Notes: generated from the letters alone by a model not told the origin. A stretch of 15,682 nt of DNA from Bacteroidetes bacterium CG2_30_32_10 (GCA_001872995.1 MNXO01000087.1:1-15682); one strand, 5' to 3'. Positions 6,548 through 13,862 are shown, counted from the stretch's first letter. Numbers and translations: made by a program.

Positions 6548-9484
6548 ATGAAAAATATTGAAAATAATTTAAAGATTTTAAGACAAGAAATTAAAGGCGA
6601 TTTATTCGATGATTTATCCAGTAGAATAATCTATGCAACCGATGCTTCTGCATACAGAGAGATTCCCTTTGCAATAGCTAGACCTAAGAATAATGATGAT
6701 ATAAAAAAACTGATTTTGTTCGCAAAAGAGAATAATGTGTCTCTTATTCCTAGAACAGCAGGTACTTCTTTAGCAGGACAAGTTGTAGGTGGAGGTATAG
6801 TAGTTGATGTATCAAAATATTTAACGAAAATTGTCGAATTAAATGAAAAAGAAAAATGGGTAAAGTTGCAACCAGGCGTTATACTTGATGAACTTAATAG
6901 ATACCTTTCAAAATTAAATTTGTTTTTTGCACCAGAAACTTCCACTTCTAATCGTTGTATGATAGGCGGAATGGTTGGTAACAACTCTTGTGGTTCACAT
7001 TCTTTAATATATGGAAGCACCAGAGATCATGTAATATCAATTAAAGCAATATTAAGCGATTGCTCTGAAATTGAATTTACAGATTTATCGATTGAAGAGT
7101 TTAAGAATAAATGTGAATTAAACACTTTAGAAGGGAATATTTATAGAAATATTCGAAATACATTATCATTACAATCAAATCAAGAAGAAATAAGGTCTCA
7201 GTATCCAGACAAATCATTAAAAAGAAGAAATACAGGTTATGCAATTGACATTCTACTTGAATCAGAACCATTTACACCCAAAACATTGCCTTTTAATTTT
7301 TCAAAGTTGATTTGTGGTTCTGAAGGCACACTGGCTTTTATAACAGAAATAAAGCTGAATCTTATTCCTTTACCGCCAAAAGAAAAAGCAGTTATTTGCA
7401 TTCATTTTAATAGTATTAAAGAAGCATTACAAGCAAATCTTATTGCCCTAGAATATCAACCTGGTGCAATTGAGTTAATGGACAATATTATTATTGAATG
7501 CACCAAAGATAATATTGAACAACAGAAAAATAGATTTTTTCTTGAAGGTTCGCCTGCCGCACTTTTAATTGTAGAATTTGCAAGAGAAACAAAAGAAGAA
7601 ATAAATAATATTACTGATAAAATGGAAAAAGAAATGCGAAGTGCTTCGCTTGGTTACCATTTCCCAGTAATATTTGGTTCTGAAATTATTAAAGTATGGA
7701 ATCTAAGGAAAGCCGGATTAGGACTCTTGTCAAACTATCCGGGAGACAAAAGACCAGTTACCGTTATAGAAGATACGGCTGTAAATGTTAATGTTTTATC
7801 AGATTACATTGATGAGTTTCAGCATATTCTTGATAAATTTAATTTAAAATGCGTCTATTATGCACATATTGGGACAGGTGAAATACACTTAAGACCAGTT
7901 TTAAATTTAAAAGACAAAAAAGAGGTGGAACTGTTTCATACGATTGCTTTTGAAGTTGCTTTATTGGTAAAAAAATACAAAGGCTCTTTAAGTGGAGAAC
8001 ATGGCGATGGCAGGCTTCGAGGAGAGTTTATTCCACTAATGATTGGATCGCACAATTATAATCTTTTAAAAGAAATTAAATCAGTTTGGGATCCTTCTAA
8101 TATTTTTAATCCAGGAAAAATAGTTGATACACCACCTATGAACACTTCCTTGCGCTATAGGCAAGAAACAATTACGCCAATGATTGAAACAATATTTGAC
8201 TTTTCTCAAACAAAAGGCATATTAAGAGCGGCTGAAAAGTGCAATGGCTCTGGCGATTGCAGAAAAACAGAGGTAATTGGAGGAATGATGTGCCCAAGTT
8301 ATATGGCAACAAAAGATGAAAATACTACCACTCGTGCAAGAGCGAATATATTAAGAGAATTTCTAACAAATTCAACCAAACAAAATCCTTTTAATCATAA
8401 GGAAATATACAATATACTTGATTTATGCCTTTCGTGTAAAGGCTGCAAATCGGAATGCCCGTCAAATGTTGATATGGCAAAACTTAAAGCGGAGTTTTTA
8501 TATCAATACTACAAAACAAATAGCATTCCTTTAAGAACTATTTTGATAGCGAATATTGCAAAAATTAATAAAATTGGAGCGTATGTTCCTACAATGTTTA
8601 ACTTCTTTATTGCTAATAAATTTCTTTCAAAAATTATTAAAAAAACTTTAGGTTTTGCTGAAAAGAGAAGCATTCCATTATTATATAAATTTACATTGAA
8701 GAAGTGGGCTTTAAAAAACCTGAATACACTCAACGAAAACTCCCTAAAAACAAAGAAAGTTTATTTGTTTTGTGATGAGTTTACCAATTATAATGATGTG
8801 GAGATTGGTATAAAGGCGATTAAACTACTGATAAGGCTTAATTATTATGTTGTTATTGCCGATAATAAAGAAAGTGGAAGGGCTTACCTCTCTAAAGGAA
8901 TCCTAAAAAAAGCAAAAACATTGGCAAATTTTAATATCAACTTATATAAAGACAAAATAAATGAAGCCGTTCCACTTATAGGCATTGAACCATCTGCAAT
9001 TTTAAGCTTTAGAGACGAATACCCTTTATTGGTTGATGCTAATTTAAAGGATGCTGCTAACAGATTAGCTAAAAATGTATTTTTAATTGATGAGTTTCTT
9101 GCTAATGAGTTTGAGAATGGTAGTATTAACAGTAATTTATTTACAGTGGAATTTGCAAATATCAAACTTCATGGGCATTGTCATCAGAAAGTGTTGGCAT
9201 CTATAGAGCCAACAAAGAAAATACTTCAGATTCCCATAAACTATCGAGTTGATGCCATTGCTTCTGGTTGTTGTGGTATGGCTGGTTCATTTGGATACGA
9301 AAAAGAACATTATGAATTATCTCAAAAAGTTGGAGAACTTATTTTATTTCCTGCTGTTAGAAATTCAAAAAAAAGTGATATTATTGCAGCCCCAGGAACA
9401 AGTTGCAGACATCAAATAAAAGATGGGACTGGTAGAGATATTTTTCATCCCATTGAACTATTATTTGACGCTTTAAAAAAATAA
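6548..9484 (+). CDS. ydiJ: YdiJ-like FAD-binding 2-hydroxyacid dehydrogenase with Fe-S and CCG domains; probable D-2-hydroxyglutarate dehydrogenase
   Basis: A 978-aa fused flavo-iron-sulfur oxidoreductase that oxidises a D-2-hydroxyacid and passes electrons through FeS centres to an acceptor, probably a quinone. The N-terminal FAD_binding_4 domain (about 35-275) contains PRTAGTSLAGQ, GNNSCGSHSLIYGSTRDH and CGSEGTLAF. The FAD-oxidase C domain (about 280-535) has YYAHIGTGEIHLRP and SGEHGDGRLRGE. A 4Fe-4S ferredoxin-like unit uses C565, C571, C582 and then C627, C630, C633 and C637 (CLSCKGCKSECP). The cysteine-rich C-terminal part (about 745-970) has one good CCG motif: HGHCHQK with C878, then GCCG at 907-910, then C953. 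The first CCG repeat is degenerate (ESGRAYLSKG). The domain order and length match E. coli YdiJ, of the D-2-hydroxyglutarate dehydrogenase type. Glycolate or D-lactate is possible from domains alone. The upstream hglS-like gene (35 bp gap), whose product would be D-2-hydroxyglutarate, favours the call given. Confidence 0.85.
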   Translation: MKNIENNLKILRQEIKGDLFDDLSSRIIYATDASAYREIPFAIARPKNNDDIKKLILFAKENNVSLIPRTAGTSLAGQVVGGGIVVDVSKYLTKIVELNEKEKWVKLQPGVILDELNRYLSKLNLFFAPETSTSNRCMIGGMVGNNSCGSHSLIYGSTRDHVISIKAILSDCSEIEFTDLSIEEFKNKCELNTLEGNIYRNIRNTLSLQSNQEEIRSQYPDKSLKRRNTGYAIDILLESEPFTPKTLPFNFSKLICGSEGTLAFITEIKLNLIPLPPKEKAVICIHFNSIKEALQANLIALEYQPGAIELMDNIIIECTKDNIEQQKNRFFLEGSPAALLIVEFARETKEEINNITDKMEKEMRSASLGYHFPVIFGSEIIKVWNLRKAGLGLLSNYPGDKRPVTVIEDTAVNVNVLSDYIDEFQHILDKFNLKCVYYAHIGTGEIHLRPVLNLKDKKEVELFHTIAFEVALLVKKYKGSLSGEHGDGRLRGEFIPLMIGSHNYNLLKEIKSVWDPSNIFNPGKIVDTPPMNTSLRYRQETITPMIETIFDFSQTKGILRAAEKCNGSGDCRKTEVIGGMMCPSYMATKDENTTTRARANILREFLTNSTKQNPFNHKEIYNILDLCLSCKGCKSECPSNVDMAKLKAEFLYQYYKTNSIPLRTILIANIAKINKIGAYVPTMFNFFIANKFLSKIIKKTLGFAEKRSIPLLYKFTLKKWALKNLNTLNENSLKTKKVYLFCDEFTNYNDVEIGIKAIKLLIRLNYYVVIADNKESGRAYLSKGILKKAKTLANFNINLYKDKINEAVPLIGIEPSAILSFRDEYPLLVDANLKDAANRLAKNVFLIDEFLANEFENGSINSNLFTVEFANIKLHGHCHQKVLASIEPTKKILQIPINYRVDAIASGCCGMAGSFGYEKEHYELSQKVGELILFPAVRNSKKSDIIAAPGTSCRHQIKDGTGRDIFHPIELLFDALKK

Positions 9485-9507
9485 ATTAGGAAATAAAATA
9501 CAATAAA

Positions 9508-10074
9508 ATGAAAGAATTGCTTATTATCGTTTCGGCTCCATCAGGTGCAGGCAAGACAACCATCGTTAAAAAATTATTAAACGCTTTTCCTAATTTGAAA
9601 TTTTCCATCTCTGCTTGCAGCAGACCCAAAAGAAACAATGAAATAGATGCAGTAGATTATTATTTTATTAGCTCAGATTCATTTAAAAAGAAAATCGAAA
9701 ATGATGAATTCTTAGAATGGCAAGAAGTTTACAAAGGAAGTTTTTATGGCACTTTAAAAAGTGAAGTGGAAAGAATTTGGGCGCAAAACAACATTGTAAT
9801 ATTTGATGTTGATGTAATTGGTGGTTTGAACATTAAAAAAATATATAAAGATAAGGCATTATCAATTTTCATTATGCCTCCTTCTATTGAATTGCTTGAA
9901 GAACGACTGCGAAAAAGGTCCACAGATAGCGAAGAAAGCATTAGAATTAGGGTTGAAAAAGCAAAAAATGAAATGAAATATGCTAATAATTTTGATTGTA
10001 TAATTTTAAATGACGATATTATTAAAGCAACAGATGACACGATTGCTTTAGTTGAAAAATTTCTGAATAAATAA
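9508..10074 (+). CDS. gmk: Guanylate kinase
   Basis: Cytoplasmic nucleotide kinase phosphorylating GMP to GDP with ATP, essential for GTP, dGTP and (p)ppGpp supply. The 188-aa length is typical. The P-loop is SAPSGAGKTT (9-18). The GMP-binding segment is SISACSRPKR (33-42), with R39 and R42 in the family positions, followed by E45 and DAVDYYF. E70 and Y80 (FLEWQEV, FYGT) complete the GMP site. FDVDVIGGLNIKK (99-111) and the lid EERLRKRSTDSEESIRIR (131-148) are also characteristic. It lies 23 bp after the ydiJ-like gene and is probably cotranscribed with it from the promoter at 5654. This is a loose, probably non-functional linkage to the 2-oxoadipate pair. Confidence 0.96.
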   Translation: MKELLIIVSAPSGAGKTTIVKKLLNAFPNLKFSISACSRPKRNNEIDAVDYYFISSDSFKKKIENDEFLEWQEVYKGSFYGTLKSEVERIWAQNNIVIFDVDVIGGLNIKKIYKDKALSIFIMPPSIELLEERLRKRSTDSEESIRIRVEKAKNEMKYANNFDCIILNDDIIKATDDTIALVEKFLNK

Positions 10075-10099
10075 AGCCAAAACCACTTATGCGTATAAT

Positions 10100-10122
10100 T
10101 ACCTGATTTTTATAAACAGGTA
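10100..10122 (+). terminator. Short hairpin after gmk; weak terminator candidate
   Basis: TACCTG (10100-10105) can pair with CAGGTA (10117-10122) around an 11-nt AT-rich loop. It lies 26 bp after the gmk stop and just before a promoter match, where a terminator would be expected. No T-run follows the stem, so it could equally be an operator-like inverted repeat or chance. Confidence 0.25.
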
Positions 10123-10131
10123 GTTTGCCTC

Positions 10132-10162
10132 TTGTATGAGGATTATTATTGTTTTAGTTTTG
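10132..10162 (+). promoter_or_regulatory. Bacteroidota-type promoter upstream of the 61-aa gene
   Basis: TTG at 10132-10134 and TAGTTTTG at 10155-10162 are separated by 20 nt, matching the TTG-N19-21-TAnnTTTG pattern. Initiation would fall near 10168, about 20 nt before the ATG at 10188. The match gives independent support that the small open frame downstream is transcribed. Confidence 0.55.
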
Positions 10163-10187
10163 CTAATAATTACTAAAAATAATAATT

Positions 10188-10373
10188 ATGACAGCAAACA
10201 ATATGTACTCCATGAGAATATCTATCGAAAATGATAGAGCTTATAAAATCAGGCTAATACATAACAATCCTAAATCTGATCAAGTTTTGTTTGAATTTGT
10301 AAGCGAGAAAATTCCTACAGTAGAAAGAGTTTTAAAACTTTACAATCTTTCTAAAAGAAACATTTCGCAATAA
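10188..10373 (+). CDS. Small basic protein of unknown function (61 aa)
   Basis: I do not recognise this protein. It has 61 residues with a balanced, folded-looking composition: alternating charged and hydrophobic residues (MRISIENDRAYKIRLIHN, then VLFEFVSEKIPTVERVLKLY) and a basic C-terminal tail (NLSKRNISQ). There is no signal peptide, membrane segment or cysteine. The pattern suggests two or three short beta strands followed by a helix. Three Met codons lie near the start (10188, 10203, 10212). The first is chosen because it sits about 20 nt after a predicted start site and has an A-rich leader like neighbouring genes. It stands alone between gmk and the receiver-domain gene, 82 bp before the latter's ATG. 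The chance that it is a spurious frame is moderate, but codon use resembles its neighbours. Confidence 0.55.
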   Translation: MTANNMYSMRISIENDRAYKIRLIHNNPKSDQVLFEFVSEKIPTVERVLKLYNLSKRNISQ

Positions 10374-10455
10374 GCTTTTAAATATAGCTTGTTTACATTT
10401 CAGAAAGCATGAATCATTCATCTTTTGCACTTTTTAAGTGTTCTTTAATAGAAGT

Positions 10456-10884
10456 ATGACAAAATATAAGACTATTGTTGTAGACGACCATAAAATATTT
10501 CAGAACTATCTATGTTCTATCCTAAATCAAATTGATAATATTGAGCTATTCGCCCAAGTTGCAAATGGCTTAGAACTCCTCAACGTAATATCATCAAAGA
10601 ATACCGACCTTATATTTATGGAAATTAATTGTTCTATGATTAATTCAATAGTCATCGTTAAAAAATTGCTTAAGAAATACCCACATATAAAAATTATTGC
10701 TACTTCTTTATTTGAAGAAGACGAAAAAAATCATTACAATACTTTGCTTAATTTAGGAGTACAAGGATTTATACTAAAACAGACAGGTAAAAATGATATT
10801 GAAAAAGCTATTTTCACCGTGATGAATGGCGAAAAATATTATTCAAAAAATTATCATTTCGCCCCATTAACTACTCGTACTTAG
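10456..10884 (+). CDS. Stand-alone response-regulator receiver domain with Glu in place of the phosphorylated Asp
   Basis: A 142-aa CheY-like fold of the NarL/FixJ type. The acidic pair D10-D11 (IVVDDHKIF), the switch position T83/S84 (IIATSLFEE) and the lysine K108 (GFILKQTG) are all present. The residue matching the phospho-acceptor Asp in the usual LMDINMPxMNG motif is E56 (FMEINCSMINS). It therefore probably cannot be phosphorylated normally and may mimic the active form. The domain ends with TVMNGEKYYSKNYHF, the segment that in NarL/FixJ regulators links to the LuxR-type helix-turn-helix, but no DNA-binding domain follows. A GTG at 10438 would add six residues; the ATG at 10456 (MTKYKTIVVDDH) fits the family start better. 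Its last 14 bp overlap the 3' end of the convergent SRPBCC gene. No histidine kinase is adjacent. It may act by protein contact, or be a decaying remnant. Confidence 0.85.
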   Translation: MTKYKTIVVDDHKIFQNYLCSILNQIDNIELFAQVANGLELLNVISSKNTDLIFMEINCSMINSIVIVKKLLKKYPHIKIIATSLFEEDEKNHYNTLLNLGVQGFILKQTGKNDIEKAIFTVMNGEKYYSKNYHFAPLTTRT

Positions 10885-11272
10885 TTTTCAAACTACGATT
10901 TAATATATTCACAAAATTTTCTAATGGTTTATTAACCATCATACTCAACATAGCATTTAGTTCTGCATTAAAAACAAGTTGAGACCTGCATGTATCTTTC
11001 GTTATTGTTTTAAGTATCGCAATTAATTCATAATTGAAAGGAGTTTTACCATCCGAAGCCATTACAATTTCTGAAAATGGAGTTCTTTTAATAATTTTCA
11101 TACTCAAATCGGTCATTCCTTTTATTGTAAAAGAACAAGTATCTTCAGTAGATTTCCAATTGATGATTTGTTCGGGCATCAGTTTCTCGAAATTATTGAA
11201 ATTACTCAGAAAATTAAAAACAGTTTCTATTGAACTATTGATGGTTTGCATTTCGCTTTCAATTCTGGTCAT
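10871..11272 (-). CDS. SRPBCC (START/COQ10-like) fold protein
   Basis: A 133-aa soluble protein of the SRPBCC lipid/hydrophobic-ligand-binding superfamily. The characteristic start is visible: INSSIETVFNFLSNFNNFEKLMPEQI (about 10-35), followed by a beta-rich core (CSFTIKGMTDLSMKIIKR, then PFNYELIAILKTI, then CRSQLVFNAELNAMLSMMV) and a C-terminal helix (ENFVNILNRSLKTKYE). The ligand and role are unknown. It lies 55 bp after pyrE on the same strand. From general knowledge, this gene accompanies pyrE in many Bacteroidota. A TATATTTG box on the minus strand (11299-11306) could give it its own transcript, but no -33 box is seen, so cotranscription with pyrE is more likely. Its stop codon lies within the receiver-domain gene on the other strand. 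Confidence 0.82.
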   Translation of the reverse strand: MTRIESEMQTINSSIETVFNFLSNFNNFEKLMPEQIINWKSTEDTCSFTIKGMTDLSMKIIKRTPFSEIVMASDGKTPFNYELIAILKTITKDTCRSQLVFNAELNAMLSMMVNKPLENFVNILNRSLKTKYE

Positions 11273-11327
11273 AACATTACATTTTACTATGGTGTGAACA
11301 AATATAATTATATTTCTTTTATAGACT

Positions 11328-11969
11328 TCAGATTCCCCATTTTTCGGGAGTTTCTCTCCATTTTTTAAGGGTAATCAAATCGTTTGCTTGAATATATCCG
11401 CTATCTAAAGCTTGTGCAATAAGATTATCGTAATTAGTTAAAGTTACTAAAGGACATTTGGCTTTGCTAAAGTTGTTTGATGCAGTTTTAAAACCGTAAG
11501 TAAAAATAGCAGCCATTCCTTTTACATTGGCACCAGCATTTTTTATAGCATCAACTGCTTTTAAGCTGCTCATCCCTGTTGATACAAGGTCTTCAATTAT
11601 TACTACAGCTTTGTTTGCTTCTAATACACCCTCTATTTGGTTTTCTAAACCATGTTTTTTTTCTTCAGAACGAACATAAATAAATGGTAATCCTAAATCT
11701 TGAGCCACTAAAACACCAAGAGGTATTCCGGCTGTTGCAACACCTGCAATCACTTCGGGTTCTCCATATTCTTCTCTAATCAATTTCACCATTTCATCCC
11801 TAATAAAATTTCTAATTTGTGGATAGGATAAGGTTTTTCGATTATCACAATAAATAGGTGATTTCCATCCCGAAGCCCAAGTATAAGGTTTAGCTATATT
11901 CAATTTTATTGCTTTAATTTGCAATAAATATTCAGAAACTTTTAGTGAGGATTCTTCATTCTTTTTCAT
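11328..11969 (-). CDS. pyrE: Orotate phosphoribosyltransferase
   Basis: Cytoplasmic enzyme of de novo pyrimidine synthesis that joins orotate and PRPP to make OMP. With the ATG at 11969 it has 213 aa, the usual length. The PRPP-binding motif is VVIIEDLVSTGMSS (122-135). The catalytic loop YVRSEEKKHGLENQIEG (98-114) carries R100, K104/K105 and H106. The orotate side shows ASGWKSPIYCDNR (32-44) and GVATAGIPLG (76-85). A longer frame with an ATG at 12002 would add 11 residues with no family match and overlap the NUDIX gene. The start at 11969 (MKKNEESSLKVSEYLL) is preferred. The gene is divergent from the NUDIX gene, and its predicted promoter lies inside that gene. The SRPBCC gene follows on the same strand. 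Confidence 0.96.
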   Translation of the reverse strand: MKKNEESSLKVSEYLLQIKAIKLNIAKPYTWASGWKSPIYCDNRKTLSYPQIRNFIRDEMVKLIREEYGEPEVIAGVATAGIPLGVLVAQDLGLPFIYVRSEEKKHGLENQIEGVLEANKAVVIIEDLVSTGMSSLKAVDAIKNAGANVKGMAAIFTYGFKTASNNFSKAKCPLVTLTNYDNLIAQALDSGYIQANDLITLKKWRETPEKWGI

Positions 11970-11973
11970 GATG

Positions 11974-12003
11974 CAAATGTATAAAGTTTTTATAAACGAC
12001 AAA
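11974..12003 (-). promoter_or_regulatory. Possible pyrE promoter inside the 5' end of the NUDIX gene
   Basis: On the minus strand, TTTG (12003-12000) lies 18 nt before TACATTTG (11981-11974). This is close to the Bacteroidota consensus, one nucleotide short of the usual spacing. Initiation would fall at or just beside the pyrE ATG (11969), giving a leaderless or nearly leaderless mRNA. The -7 box also contains the likely NUDIX start codon (11977-11979), so occupancy here could interfere with the NUDIX gene. Sequence match only. Confidence 0.35.
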
Positions 12004-12594
12004 CCTATTTTAATAGTTAATACTATTCAAACGGAGCATATCGCTTCAGACCATTTGGTATATCAGTATCAATCTAAAAAAAAATTACTTGCTGTGATTG
12101 CTGAATACCAAGAATCAAACACCTATAATAAACTAATTTTATATGACAAAAATACAAATGTTTTGTTTAAAAAATTGATTTCTTTATATAAAATCATTAA
12201 AGCAGCAGGAGGTGTTGTAAGAAACTTAAAAGGGGATATTCTCTTTATTTATAGGCTTGGTAAATGGGACTTACCAAAAGGGAAAATTGAGAAAAACGAG
12301 AAAATTAAAGATACTGCTATTAGAGAAGTAGAAGAAGAATGCGGTATTTCTAAACTTTCAATTATTAATAGTTTACCTTCAACCTATCATATCTATAATT
12401 TGAAAGGAAAGAATGTTTTAAAAAAGACATATTGGTATGAAATGAAATGCAAAGATAGTAAAGCCCCTGTTCCACAGATTAAAGAGGACATTACTGCGGT
12501 TAGATGGATTGATAACGAAGCGATAGAAGATGTTTTGCAAAATGCTTACCTTTCTATTAAAGAGCTGATTATTAAATACCTTGATATAAAATAA
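11977..12594 (+). CDS. NUDIX hydrolase
   Basis: Hydrolyses a nucleoside diphosphate linked to some other moiety; the substrate is not evident. The NUDIX box runs from G102 to I124: G102, E108, then R116 E117 V118 x E120 E121 x G123 I124, all consensus positions filled. The preceding AAGGVVRN and KWDLPKGKIEK segments are typical of the fold. An N-terminal extension of about 75 residues precedes the domain, beginning MYKVFINDKPILIV; I believe this is common in Bacteroidota homologs encoded beside pyrE. In-frame ATGs also occur at 11968 and 11971. The first overlaps the pyrE ATG, and 11977 best fits the family start. It is divergent from pyrE, with the start codons 7 bp apart, and its promoter must lie within pyrE, where no convincing box was found. 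A role in nucleotide-pool housekeeping is a guess from context. Confidence 0.9.
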   Translation: MYKVFINDKPILIVNTIQTEHIASDHLVYQYQSKKKLLAVIAEYQESNTYNKLILYDKNTNVLFKKLISLYKIIKAAGGVVRNLKGDILFIYRLGKWDLPKGKIEKNEKIKDTAIREVEEECGISKLSIINSLPSTYHIYNLKGKNVLKKTYWYEMKCKDSKAPVPQIKEDITAVRWIDNEAIEDVLQNAYLSIKELIIKYLDIK

Positions 12595-12613
12595 GTTATT
12601 CTAAATTATTTTC

Positions 12614-12644
12614 TTGATAATTCAAATATAAACAGCTATTTTTG
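12614..12644 (+). promoter_or_regulatory. Bacteroidota-type promoter for endonuclease I and yjbQ
   Basis: TTG at 12614-12616 and TATTTTTG at 12637-12644 are separated by 20 nt, a full match to the consensus. Transcription would begin near 12650, leaving an unusually long leader of about 120 nt before the ATG at 12775. The 180-bp gap between the NUDIX and nuclease genes holds this promoter, the leader and nothing else that I recognise. Confidence 0.55.
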
Positions 12645-12774
12645 TATTATAATAGCTTATTAACACTTTAAACTTACATATTATTAAAATGCCTATAAAA
12701 AAAAGCATACTAAGCAAAAAGTATATAAATTGGGCATTACAACTGACATTAAAAATTAATTAAAAAATATCCAA

Positions 12775-13860
12775 ATGAAAAGAATTATCCTTATTTTAAG
12801 TGTTTTTGTATTGTTTATAAGTGCAAAAACACAACCACCTGCTGGTTATTACGATGCAGCCAATGGATTAACTGGTGCTCCATTAAAAACCGCACTATAT
12901 AATATTATTAAAAACCACACTGTGAGGACTTACCCATTATGGAGTTGGTACGATGATACCGACTTACAACCTGCTCCGGCAGTAAATAAGATTTGGGATA
13001 TTTATACGGATAACTGTAATTTTACTTTTGGACCATCATCAAGTGGCGGTAATCAATGCGGGAATGTTGGTACAACAACTTGCATTTGCTATAATAATGA
13101 ACATTCTTTCCCTAAAAGTTGGTTTGGTGATGTTTCTCCAATGAATTCTGATATATTTCACATCTACCCCACTGATGGAAAAGTAAATGGGGTACGATCA
13201 AATTTTCCTTATGGCGAAACCTCAACAGGAACTACATGGGGAAATGGGAAAATTGGTTTTTGCACTTATCCTGGTTATACAGGAACTGTATTTGAACCTG
13301 CTGACCAATACAAAGGCGATTTAGCAAGAACCTATTTTTATATGGCTACTCGTTACGAAAATGTTATTGCCAGTTGGGAACACGATGATGCTAATGGTGA
13401 TGCTATTATGAATGGTACTTCATATCCTGCTTTCGAAACTTGGTTTTTAAATTTATTATTAAAATGGAATGCTCAAGACCCCGTGAGTACTAAAGAAATT
13501 AACAGAAATAATGCCATATACAATATTGTTCAACATAATAGAAACCCATTTATTGACCATCCTGAGTGGGTTGCTGCAATTTGGGGCAATGGCAGTGCGA
13601 TAAATGATACTTACAGCAATATATTTAACAATATTTCCATTTATCCCAATCCTTCTAATGAGATGATTACTATAAATAACTTAAATAGTAATATTGTTAG
13701 CCTCTCTATTGCTGATATTGTTGGAAAAATCATATATAGTGCAAGTAATCCATCGCAATCACTTGAATTAAATATCAATAATTACGCTAAAGGATTTTAT
13801 TTTCTTACGGTTTATGCTGACAACAATCAATCAAAAACATTTAAGTTTATCAAAGACTAA
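12775..13860 (+). CDS. Secreted endonuclease I family nuclease with T9SS C-terminal sorting domain
   Basis: A non-specific DNA/RNA endonuclease of the EndA/NucM/Vvn family (Endonuclease_1), exported and probably released or surface-anchored by T9SS. The signal peptide is residues 1-19 (cleavage near ISAKTQ). The nuclease domain (about 23-275) carries the beta-beta-alpha-metal motif NNEHSFPKSWFG, with E109 and general-base candidate H110. It also has SDIFHIYPTDGKVNGVRSNFPYGE (about 125-148), supplying the metal-binding Asn (N138 or N143), then DLARTYFYMATRY (182-194) and NRNPFIDHPEWV (255-266). Cysteines C81, C95, C103 and C105 may form disulfides. The T9SS type A domain covers about 287-361 (ISIYPNPSNEMITI, then AKGFYFLTV). 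Likely uses are nutrient scavenging from extracellular DNA or biofilm remodelling. The yjbQ gene follows after 2 bp. Confidence 0.94.
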   Translation: MKRIILILSVFVLFISAKTQPPAGYYDAANGLTGAPLKTALYNIIKNHTVRTYPLWSWYDDTDLQPAPAVNKIWDIYTDNCNFTFGPSSSGGNQCGNVGTTTCICYNNEHSFPKSWFGDVSPMNSDIFHIYPTDGKVNGVRSNFPYGETSTGTTWGNGKIGFCTYPGYTGTVFEPADQYKGDLARTYFYMATRYENVIASWEHDDANGDAIMNGTSYPAFETWFLNLLLKWNAQDPVSTKEINRNNAIYNIVQHNRNPFIDHPEWVAAIWGNGSAINDTYSNIFNNISIYPNPSNEMITINNLNSNIVSLSIADIVGKIIYSASNPSQSLELNINNYAKGFYFLTVYADNNQSKTFKFIKD

Positions 13861-13862
13861 TA

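Noticed and set aside
6631..7020. Minus-strand open frame of 129 aa
   Set aside because: Antisense to the FAD-binding domain of the YdiJ-like gene; no family features of its own. The same holds for the frames at 8509-8733, 8884-9165 and 9744-10040.
11034..11297. Plus-strand open frame of 87 aa
   Set aside because: Antisense to the SRPBCC gene, which shows a clear family pattern on the other strand.
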